A stretch of DNA of 64,000 bases from Sinorhizobium sp. 8-89 (GTDB lineage: Bacteria; Pseudomonadota; Alphaproteobacteria; Rhizobiales; Rhizobiaceae), in NCBI RefSeq assembly GCF_030124325.1, contig NZ_JASKLR010000010.1, positions 81,740-145,739 on the forward strand. Direction: 5' to 3'. The notes below the pieces were generated by a model. That model searched no databases. It saw only the letters and a program-made list of their open reading frames with translations, and was not told the origin of the DNA. Both the position numbers and the translations under genes were made by a program. Every line of letters starts with the position of its first letter. Positions within the stretch are counted from its first letter, which is position 1. Positions 57,539-64,000 of this stretch are shown piece after piece.

Positions 57539-57622
57539 GCGGACGACACTTTGTCTGTGAATGACCGAGGAACTGCGGCTTTGTGACTTCGCGCCGAACG
57601 GTGCGCGCACTATGATTCTGGG

Positions 57623-58639
57623 ATGAGCGAATCAAAAGCATTTATTTCCGGCTGCAAAGGCCTTTCCCTGACCGAAGAAGAGCGGAGGTTCTTCGACGGC
57701 GAGCGCCCATGGGGCTTCATCCTCTTCGGCCGCAACATCGGCGAGGAAAATCAGATCTCCGATCTTGTCGCTCAGTTACGCGACAGCATCGGCAATCCGA
57801 ATGCCCCGGTGCTGATCGATCAGGAGGGCGGTCGCGTCCAGCGCATCCGCCCGCCGCTGGTTCAGCAATACCCGAGCGGTGCCGCCATCGGTGAGATATA
57901 TCGCCGGGACCCGGAGCAGGGCTTGCGCGCCGCGTGGCTTATGGGACGCCTTCATGCCTTTGACCTGATGCGGTTCGGGATCACGGTCGATTGCCTGCCG
58001 GTTCTCGATGTACCCGTGCCTGGCAGCCATGATGTCATCGGCAACAGAGCCTATGGCCACGATCCGGAGACGGTGACCGCGATCGGCCGCGCAATGAGCG
58101 AGGGGTTGAAGGCTGGCGGCATGCTGCCGGTGATGAAGCACATGCCGGGCCATGGCCGCACGTTCGTGGATTCGCACCACAATCTGCCCGTTGTGGAAGC
58201 CGGTTTCGAGGAGTTGCAGCGAAGCGATTTCCTCCCGTTCATTGCCATGAAGGACGAAGTCATGGCCATGTCGGCGCATATGGTCTTTACAGCGATCGAT
58301 CCCGACAATCCGGCCACGACCTCGCCAAAGGTCGTGCGCGAAATCATTCGCGGCCATATCGGTTTCGACGGGCTCTTGATGTCGGACGATGTTTCGATGA
58401 ATGCGCTTGCCGGGGATATGGCCGCTCGCGCTCGCGGGATTATTGGCGCGGGCCTTGATCTCGTCTTGCATTGTCATGGCATAATGGAAGAAATGAGGGC
58501 CGTTGCGGATGTGGTTCCGGTTCTGTCGGGCGATCGGCTGCGTCGGGCGAGAGCTGCGGAGGCGGCGTTCCGGAAACCGGACAATGCGGACCAGGAAGCA
58601 TTGAGGACAGAGTTCAACGCGATGTTCGCCCTGGCTTAG
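57623..58639 (+). CDS. nagZ: Beta-N-acetylhexosaminidase NagZ
   Basis: A cytoplasmic GH3 enzyme that removes GlcNAc from muropeptides during peptidoglycan recycling. The 338-residue protein has LTEEERRFFDGERPWGFILF, IDQEGGRVQRIRPP, the catalytic-loop histidine motif KHMPGHGRTFVDSHHNLP, and GFDGLLMSDDVSMNAL with the nucleophile aspartate. These are the NagZ hallmarks. It has its own short upstream gap after a terminator. Together with the SPOR protein next to it, this suggests a peptidoglycan theme at this locus. Confidence 0.93.
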   Translation: MSESKAFISGCKGLSLTEEERRFFDGERPWGFILFGRNIGEENQISDLVAQLRDSIGNPNAPVLIDQEGGRVQRIRPPLVQQYPSGAAIGEIYRRDPEQGLRAAWLMGRLHAFDLMRFGITVDCLPVLDVPVPGSHDVIGNRAYGHDPETVTAIGRAMSEGLKAGGMLPVMKHMPGHGRTFVDSHHNLPVVEAGFEELQRSDFLPFIAMKDEVMAMSAHMVFTAIDPDNPATTSPKVVREIIRGHIGFDGLLMSDDVSMNALAGDMAARARGIIGAGLDLVLHCHGIMEEMRAVADVVPVLSGDRLRRARAAEAAFRKPDNADQEALRTEFNAMFALA

Positions 58640-58666
58640 GCGAGAAAGCGGCGGAAAGGCGAGTTG

Positions 58667-59533
58667 GTGAGCAATACGGGTGAATGGCAGCGCCAACCTG
58701 GAGCAAAGGCACCGATGGAGCCGTTGTGGCAGGAGGAGGCTGCCGATCGCGGATTGCACGAGGAAGCCCTCGTCGTCGATCTTGCCGGTTTCGAAGGCCC
58801 GCTGGACCTGCTTCTCCATCTCGCGCGCAGTCAGCGCGTCGATCTTTCGCGCATCTCGGTGCTGGCGCTCGCGGAACAATACATAGCCTTCATCGAGCGC
58901 GTCCGTTCGATCCGCATAGAGCTCGCGGCCGACTACCTCGTCATGGCCGCGTGGCTTGCCTATCTCAAGTCCCGCCTGCTGCTTCCGCAACAGGCCAAGG
59001 ATGAAGGACCTTCCGGCGAGGAGATGGCCTCGGCGCTGGCGTTTCGGCTGAAACGCCTTGAAGCCATGCGCGATGCAGCGACGAGGCTCGTCAACAGGAA
59101 CCGCCTCGGCCGCGATGTTTTCCCGCGCGGGGCGCCCGAACATATCGTTGCCGAAAAAAGATCGGGCTACGACGCGTCCCTCTATGACCTGCTGACCGCT
59201 TACGCGAGCCTCAGGCAGCGCCAAGCGATAACGCAGGTGACGATCGAGAAGCGCCATGTCTGGTCGCTGTCCGATGCGCGCCTGATTCTGGCGCGGATGA
59301 TCGGCAGTCTCGACGATTGGACGGCGCTTGATCATTTTCTCCTCCGCTACATGACAAGCCCGAAAGAACGCGCAACGGCGATCGCGAGCTCCTTTGCCGC
59401 GTCACTCGAAATGGTTCGCGAGGGAAGGCTGGAGATACGGCAGGAGGGTGCCTTCGCGCCCATCTATCTACGGCGTGGACCGAAGCCTATCGATGCGGCA
59501 ACCCTGGCGGAAATGGAGGCAGCGCGTGGCTGA
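58667..59533 (+). CDS. scpA: Segregation and condensation protein A
   Basis: A kleisin subunit of the SMC-ScpAB complex, 288 residues from GTG 58667 with AAGG seven bases upstream; TTG 58664 is an alternative. The N-terminal SMC-binding part is LVVDLAGFEGPLDLLLHLAR and SQRVDLSRISVLALAEQYIA, the middle reads YLVMAAWLAYLKSRLLLPQQ, and a winged-helix C-terminus follows. It is 27 bp after nagZ and overlaps scpB by 8 bases. Alphaproteobacterial ScpA is longer at the N-terminus than that of Bacillus. Confidence 0.93.
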   Translation: MSNTGEWQRQPGAKAPMEPLWQEEAADRGLHEEALVVDLAGFEGPLDLLLHLARSQRVDLSRISVLALAEQYIAFIERVRSIRIELAADYLVMAAWLAYLKSRLLLPQQAKDEGPSGEEMASALAFRLKRLEAMRDAATRLVNRNRLGRDVFPRGAPEHIVAEKRSGYDASLYDLLTAYASLRQRQAITQVTIEKRHVWSLSDARLILARMIGSLDDWTALDHFLLRYMTSPKERATAIASSFAASLEMVREGRLEIRQEGAFAPIYLRRGPKPIDAATLAEMEAARG

Positions 59534-60254
59534 AGCGCAGAAGTACTTGCCGGGCATGCCCGACGAAGAGATGGAGCACGAAGCGGTTACCCTCGATCCC
59601 AGGCTCGAGCGGGAAGCGGAGCGGATCGCTGAGGCGCTGGTCTTCGCATCGGCTCAGCCTGTTTCTGAAACCTATATCGCGAGCCGGCTTCCCCGCGGTG
59701 CCGACCTCGGGCGGATCATGTCGCGGCTGAAGGCACTTTACGCCCAGCGCGGTGTCAATCTGGTCCAGATCGCAGACCACTGGGCCTTCCGTACGGCCGC
59801 CGATCTCTCCTTTGTCGTTCAGACGGACGAACAGGAAGTCAAGAAACTGTCGCGGGCAGCCCTCGAGGTGCTGGCGATCATCGCTTATCATCAGCCGGTC
59901 ACGCGCGCGGAAATCGAGGACATACGCGGCGTACAGACATCGAAGGGAACGCTCGACGTTCTGATGGAGGCCGGCTGGGTGCGCTTTCGTGGACGCAGGC
60001 GGACTCCGGGACGGCCTGTCACATTCGGGACGACGCGGGATTTCCTCGATCAGTTCGGTCTGGAGGAAATTCGCGATCTTCCCGGTATCGAAGAATTGAA
60101 GGGTGCCGGTCTCCTGTCGGGGCGCGTTCCCTCGAACCTGCTCATTCCGGTTCCTGCCAGCGAGGATGAGCTCTCCGAGAACGAGGATCCGATCACGCAA
60201 ATGGACCTCGAGGAACTCGGCCTCTTGACACCGAAGGCTGAAGAAGACGATTAA
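59526..60254 (+). CDS. scpB: Segregation and condensation protein B
   Basis: Partner of ScpA in the SMC complex, 242 residues from GTG 59526. It has REAERIAEALVFASAQPVSE, LSRAALEVLAIIAYHQPVTR (central family block), then AEIEDIRGVQTSKGTLDVLM and GRPVTFGTTRDFLDQFGLEE, all typical of the double winged-helix fold. The C-terminus has an acidic tail. The start lies within the end of scpA, so translation is coupled. The frame opens earlier, but that part overlaps scpA. Confidence 0.93.
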   Translation: MAEAQKYLPGMPDEEMEHEAVTLDPRLEREAERIAEALVFASAQPVSETYIASRLPRGADLGRIMSRLKALYAQRGVNLVQIADHWAFRTAADLSFVVQTDEQEVKKLSRAALEVLAIIAYHQPVTRAEIEDIRGVQTSKGTLDVLMEAGWVRFRGRRRTPGRPVTFGTTRDFLDQFGLEEIRDLPGIEELKGAGLLSGRVPSNLLIPVPASEDELSENEDPITQMDLEELGLLTPKAEEDD

Positions 60255-60331
60255 AAATCCTGACTAGGAATATCGGCTTTTTAGATCCGGGCACGGGCAT
60301 TTTGCCGCGAAGCCTTCGGTTCGAGGAATGA

Positions 60332-61447
60332 ATGAGCATGGTTTCAGACCCACACAACGGCGCCGTCAGGGCAACGCGACGGTCCGGGGTGTCGTTCGCG
60401 GCGAGCCTGGCATTCGAGAATATCAGCCACCGCTATCATTCCAAGGAAACGATCAAGGGCGTCTCGCTCACCGCGAAAGCCGGAGAAGTTCTTTGTCTGC
60501 TCGGCCCTTCGGGATCGGGCAAGACGACATTGCTTCGCATCGCGGCCGGCATCGAGATGCAGACCGGCGGCCGTCTCCTCCTGAACGGCCAGGAAATTTC
60601 CGGCCCATCCGTCTTTCTCCCGCCAGAAAAGCGCGGTGTCGGGCTGATGTTTCAGGATTTCGCGCTTTTTCCCCACATGACGATCCGCGATAATGTCTGC
60701 TTCGGGTTGACGGCCTTGCCGAAAAAGGAGGCATTGGTGCAGGCGGATGCGGCGCTGGAACGCGTCGGCCTATTGCATTACGCCGACCGCTACCCACATG
60801 TGCTCTCGGGCGGCGAACAGCAGCGCGTGGCGCTTGCCCGCGCGCTTGCGCCCCGTCCGGCGGTATTGCTGATGGACGAACCTTTTTCGGGGCTCGACTC
60901 TCGCCTGAAGGATTCGATCCGCGCGGACACGCTCGCCATTCTGCGCGAGACGCGCGCAACGGCGATCGTCGTGACCCACGATGCGGAAGAGGCTATGCGC
61001 ATGGCGGACAGGATCGCCCTCTTGAAGGATGGGCGCCTGGTTCAGGTCGGCACGGCGGACGAACTCTATCGGAAGCCGCGCGATCTTTTCGCGGCCGGGT
61101 TCTTTTCCGAGATAAATGTCTTTGACGCGCGTGTGCGGGGCGGCCGCGTCGAAACGCCGCTCGGAGCCGTGCCCGCGGGACAATACAAGGAAGGGCAGCC
61201 CTTGAGCGTCGCGGTCAGGCTCTCCGGCGTTCACCTCAAGGAGGAGGGCGGCGACATCCCCGCGCGCATCCTGTCGAGACGCTTTCTGGGTGTTGTCGAA
61301 CTGTTGGAGCTTGCTGTGCCGCAATTCGAGCGTACAGTGCGGGCACGTATCCGCGCCGATCTGTTGCCGCAAGGATTGCGTGATGTCACGCTTTCGGTTA
61401 ACGAGCGCGACATATTGCTGTTTGAAAAAGACGTCTCGACATCTTAG
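60332..61447 (+). CDS. ABC transporter ATP-binding protein (FbpC/PotA-like, orphan)
   Basis: A 371-residue ATPase of the CUT1/PotA/FbpC class: Walker A LLGPSGSGKTTLLRIA, Q-loop GLMFQDFALFPHMTIRDNVC, signature LSGGEQQRVALARALAPRPA, Walker B VLLMDEPFSGLDSRL and switch histidine IVVTHDAEEAMRM. A C-terminal TOBE-like domain (about residues 265-371) follows. It begins after a 77-bp gap beyond scpB, and no permease or binding protein is nearby, so its partners are unknown. Likely cargo classes for the family are iron, polyamines, thiamine or sugars. Confidence 0.85.
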   Translation: MSMVSDPHNGAVRATRRSGVSFAASLAFENISHRYHSKETIKGVSLTAKAGEVLCLLGPSGSGKTTLLRIAAGIEMQTGGRLLLNGQEISGPSVFLPPEKRGVGLMFQDFALFPHMTIRDNVCFGLTALPKKEALVQADAALERVGLLHYADRYPHVLSGGEQQRVALARALAPRPAVLLMDEPFSGLDSRLKDSIRADTLAILRETRATAIVVTHDAEEAMRMADRIALLKDGRLVQVGTADELYRKPRDLFAAGFFSEINVFDARVRGGRVETPLGAVPAGQYKEGQPLSVAVRLSGVHLKEEGGDIPARILSRRFLGVVELLELAVPQFERTVRARIRADLLPQGLRDVTLSVNERDILLFEKDVSTS

Positions 61448-61538
61448 GGTCCGTCGAGAATGACGGCGTGCCGACGGCACGCCTGAAAATTGACAACGTA
61501 ATGGGCTGTGGTTGAACGAGGCCCTAGGGAGTAAGTGC

Positions 61539-61745
61539 ATGGGTTCCTTTAGCATCTGGCATTGGCTGATCGTCCTGGTGGTGATCCTGCTGCTGTTCGG
61601 CCGCGGCAAGATCCCGGAACTGATGGGTGATGTTGCCAAGGGCATCAAGAGCTTCAAGAAGGGCATGGGCGAAGACGACGCCGCTCCGACCGACAAGACG
61701 ATCGACGGCAAGACCGTCGAGCACAAGTCTGACGAAGTCCGCTAA
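61539..61745 (+). CDS. tatA: Twin-arginine translocase subunit TatA
   Basis: TatA forms the pore of the twin-arginine export system. The 68-residue protein has one N-terminal span followed by an amphipathic helix: [20 protein letters not shown], then [20 protein letters not shown] with the FG-R-K-I-P motif. A short polar tail follows. The ATG at 61539 has GGAG seven bases upstream. It is the first gene of tatABC. Length is at the short end for TatA but normal for rhizobia. Confidence 0.95.
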   Translation: MGSFSIWHWLIVLVVILLLFGRGKIPELMGDVAKGIKSFKKGMGEDDAAPTDKTIDGKTVEHKSDEVR

Positions 61746-61816
61746 CGGGCAGAAGCTGGCGAGACCGGGCGGATACATGCCCGGTCGACCGCGTCACGGG
61801 TTGTAGGGCACGTTGG

Positions 61817-62422
61817 ATGCTTGATATCGGCTGGACCGAGCTTGTTGTTATCGCAATCGTCTTGATTGTCGTCGTTGGGCCGAAGGATCTGCCGCCGATG
61901 CTGCGGGCCTTCGGGCGGATGACGACCAAGTTGCGCGGGATGGCGGCGGACTTTCGCCATCAATTCGACGAGGCCTTGCGCGAGGCCGATCTCGATGAAG
62001 TGCGCAAGACAATCAGCGATGCGCAAAGTCTCAATCCGACCGCGGCGTTGCGGGACGCCATGAATCCGTTGCGCCAGCTCGGAAACGAGATCAAGTCCGA
62101 TCTGCAGAAGGCGACGACGCCCGACAAGCCGGCGCAACCGGCACCGGAGCAGCCTGCGGCCGAACCAGTGAAAGCCGAGGCGTCCGTTGAGGCCGTGGCG
62201 AAGCCCGCCGAACTTCCGGCGGCAACTGCAAGCGAGCCGAAGATAGAAGAGAAGAAGGCGAAGAGCGCCGTCCAGGCCAAAGCCGCGCCGGCCAAGAAGC
62301 CTGCCGCCGCAATGGCAAAGAAAACCGCGACCAGGGCAGCGGCAAAAAAGGCGGCAACCGGGCAGGCCGAGACCAAGACGCAAAAGGCGCGCGCGGCTTC
62401 GCGCAAGAAAGGTGACGCATGA
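61817..62422 (+). CDS. tatB: Twin-arginine translocase subunit TatB
   Basis: TatB helps TatC recognise the twin-arginine signal. The 201-residue protein has an N-terminal span (LDIGWTELVVIAIVLIVVVG) followed by PKDLPPMLRAFGRMTTKLRG, as expected. After about residue 95 the tail becomes an Ala/Lys/Pro-rich low-complexity stretch (KAAPAKKPAAAMAKKTATRA), longer than in E. coli TatB (171 residues). It overlaps tatC by four bases (ATGA). Confidence 0.93.
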   Translation: MLDIGWTELVVIAIVLIVVVGPKDLPPMLRAFGRMTTKLRGMAADFRHQFDEALREADLDEVRKTISDAQSLNPTAALRDAMNPLRQLGNEIKSDLQKATTPDKPAQPAPEQPAAEPVKAEASVEAVAKPAELPAATASEPKIEEKKAKSAVQAKAAPAKKPAAAMAKKTATRAAAKKAATGQAETKTQKARAASRKKGDA

Positions 62423-63261
62423 GCGGCGATATCGAGGACCGGCCGCAGCCGCTGATCGAGCATCTCGTCGAGTTGCGCACGAGGCTGATATGGGCGGTCG
62501 GCGCATTTTTCGTCGCCTTTCTCGTCTGCTTCTATTTTGCCAAGCAGCTGTTCAACTTCCTCGTCCTGCCGTTCAAATGGGCGGTGAGCTGGGCCGGTCT
62601 CAGCCATCGGAACGTCGAGCTCATCTACACTGCTCCGCAGGAGTTCTTCTTCACGCAGATCAAGGTTGCGATGTTCGGCGCTCTGGTGATCGCCTTTCCG
62701 GTGATCGCCTCGCAGGTCTACAAGTTTGTCGCGCCCGGTCTCTACAAGAACGAACGCGCAGCCTTCCTGCCGTTCCTGATCGCTTCGCCGGTCCTGTTTC
62801 TCCTCGGCGGCGCGCTGGTCTATTTCTTCTTCACGCCGATGGTCATGTGGTTCTTCCTCGCCATGGAGCAGGGCGGCGGCGAAGGGCAGGTGGCGATCCA
62901 ACTCCTGCCGAAGGTGTCGGAATACCTGAGTCTGATCATGTCGCTGGTGTTCGCCTTCGGCCTGGTTTTCCAGCTGCCCGTGGTTACGACGCTGCTTGCG
63001 CGCGTCGGTTTCGTCACGGCTCAGGGTCTCGCCGAGAAGCGCAAATATGCGATCGTCATCGCCTTTATCGTCGCGGCCGTTTTGACGCCGCCCGACCCGG
63101 TTTCCCAGATCGGTCTTGCACTGCCAGCCATCCTTCTCTACGAAATTTCCATCTATACGGCGCGACTCGTCGAGAGACAGCGCGCGAGAGACGCACTCGC
63201 AAGCGAGATCGCCTCTTCGCAGGAAAGTTCCTCCGAGACGACCGGACCCGCGAAGGGCTGA
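62419..63261 (+). CDS. tatC: Twin-arginine translocase subunit TatC
   Basis: The six-span core of the Tat translocon, 280 residues. It begins with DRPQPLIEHLVELRTRLIWA (with the conserved HL.ELR region), has FFTQIKVAMFGALVIAFPVI and the later F-x-A-F-[GL]-x-x-[FL]-Q-x-P signature in FAFGLVFQLPVVTTLLARVG, and FIVAAVLTPPDPVSQIGLAL. All are standard. The C-terminus adds a short charged tail. It is followed by a RIME-like repeat and then serS. Confidence 0.96.
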   Translation: MSGDIEDRPQPLIEHLVELRTRLIWAVGAFFVAFLVCFYFAKQLFNFLVLPFKWAVSWAGLSHRNVELIYTAPQEFFFTQIKVAMFGALVIAFPVIASQVYKFVAPGLYKNERAAFLPFLIASPVLFLLGGALVYFFFTPMVMWFFLAMEQGGGEGQVAIQLLPKVSEYLSLIMSLVFAFGLVFQLPVVTTLLARVGFVTAQGLAEKRKYAIVIAFIVAAVLTPPDPVSQIGLALPAILLYEISIYTARLVERQRARDALASEIASSQESSSETTGPAKG

Positions 63262-63285
63262 CTGTCTGACGTTCTCGCGCCGTGA

Positions 63286-63380
63286 CCTGCAGCGCCTCGC
63301 GTCTGTTCAGACGCGCAAAGACCGCTGTAGCACTTTGAATCGCTGCATGATTCCTTGGATCGAAGCCGGTTTGAGGGGGC
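63286..63380 (+). repeat. RIME-like repeat, copy 6
   Basis: A plus-strand copy: CGCGTCTgttcAGACGCG, then CTGTAGCACTTTGAATCGCT and a shortened terminal palindrome (TTGGATCGAAGCCGGTTTGA). It lies between tatC and serS and ends about 28 bp before the serS start, so it forms most of the serS upstream region. Confidence 0.75.
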
Positions 63381-63407
63381 ATGGGGCAACCAACGCGTGG
63401 AACGATT

Positions 63408-64000
63408 ATGCTCGATATCAAATGGATCCGTGAGAATGCCGATGTGCTCGACGATGCCCTGGCGAAACGGGGCGCGGAGCCGTTGTCTGCGTCGTTGATT
63501 GCGCTGGATGAACGCCGCCGGTCAATTCTTCAATCGCTGCAGGACATGCAGTCGCGCCGCAATGCCGCCTCCAAGGAAATCGGCGCAGCGATGGCGCAGA
63601 AGAACGGCGAACTGGCGGAAAAGCTCAAGGCGGAGGTCGCTGAGCTCAAGAATTCCATGCCGCCCCTGGAAGAGGAAAGCCGTGGCATAGAAGCTGAGCT
63701 TTCGGATGCACTCTCGCGCATTCCCAATATCCCCCTCGAAGATGTCCCGGTCGGTGCCGACGAGGCGGCAAACGTTGTGACGCGGATTGTCGGCGCGAAG
63801 CCGACCTGGAATCACAAGCCGCTCGAGCATTTCGAAATTGGTGAGGCGTTGGGGCTCATGGATTTTGAAGGCGCCGCGCGGATCGCCGGCTCGCGCTTCA
63901 CGATCCTGAAGGGTCAACTGGCCCGCCTCGAACGGGCGCTTGGCCAGTTCATGCTCGACCTGCACACGCAGGAACACGGATATATCGAGGTGCAGCCGCC
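63408..64000 (+). CDS. serS: Seryl-tRNA synthetase (partial, runs off the window)
   Basis: The first 197 residues of a class II synthetase. The N-terminal coiled-coil arm that holds the tRNA variable loop is seen: [20 protein letters not shown], then [20 protein letters not shown] and [20 protein letters not shown]. The beginning of the catalytic domain follows ([40 protein letters not shown]). The gene continues past 64000. The ATG at 63408 gives the usual family start; its ribosome site is weak. Confidence 0.95.
   Translation, partial: MLDIKWIRENADVLDDALAKRGAEPLSASLIALDERRRSILQSLQDMQSRRNAASKEIGAAMAQKNGELAEKLKAEVAELKNSMPPLEEESRGIEAELSDALSRIPNIPLEDVPVGADEAANVVTRIVGAKPTWNHKPLEHFEIGEALGLMDFEGAARIAGSRFTILKGQLARLERALGQFMLDLHTQEHGYIEVQP

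Noticed and set aside
57776..59335. 519-codon minus-strand frame opposite nagZ and scpA
   Set aside because: It spans two well-supported plus-strand genes and has no motif.

Overview
The window looks like chromosome of a rhizobium in the Sinorhizobium/Ensifer group (Alphaproteobacteria, Rhizobiales). The support is high GC content with strong third-position bias; several genes recognised at near-protein-identity level from memory of Sinorhizobium (AapJQMP, ExoR, ClpS, GltA, LpxD); scattered copies of a rhizobial intergenic mosaic repeat (RIME-like); and a gene order close to the Sinorhizobium core chromosome from aapJ through exoR to tatABC-serS. No phage, plasmid transfer, transposase, CRISPR, rRNA or tRNA gene was seen.

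Layout. 1-600: the left edge holds the start of a GntR-family regulator, two copies of a palindromic operator, and a decayed fragment of a dihydrodipicolinate-synthase-family gene. 595-4850 (minus strand): the general L-amino-acid ABC transporter operon aapJ-aapQ-aapM-aapP, with a hairpin between binding protein and permeases. 5189-10285: metC, a flavin monooxygenase, a small zinc-finger protein, an alpha/beta hydrolase, cysE and a DUF3126 protein. 10451-13981: a phasin with a palindrome inside its promoter, then clpS-clpA. 14160-18259: an AzlCD-type exporter pair, a HIT protein and a minus-strand operon RidA/GDPD/FemAB-like. 18404-32829: EipB-like periplasmic protein, then the translation/envelope block rpsB-tsf-pyrH-frr-uppS-cdsA-rseP-bamA-lpxD-fabZ-lpxA-lpxI-lpxB, which links protein synthesis to undecaprenyl, phospholipid, outer-membrane-protein and lipid A synthesis. 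32860-41128: gltA (minus), comEC, exbB-exbD, pcm and tolC.

41406-48983: a PopZ-like polar organiser, valS, a FadL-family porin, exoR (periplasmic repressor of the ExoS/ChvI symbiosis switch) and xthA. 49290-63261: cardiolipin synthase, an A-type Fe-S carrier, a dGTPase, argS, a 998-residue SPOR-domain membrane protein, nagZ, scpA-scpB, an orphan ABC ATPase and tatABC. The window ends inside serS.

Most of this is ordinary core chromosome. I found no convincing new multi-gene system. What deserves a second look is mostly small-scale: repeats that supply the ends of coding sequences, palindromes inside promoters and leaders (phasin, gltA, tolC, GntR), long low-complexity tails on ClpA and TatB, the giant SPOR protein, ExbB/ExbD without a TonB, and the RidA-GDPD-FemAB-like operon.
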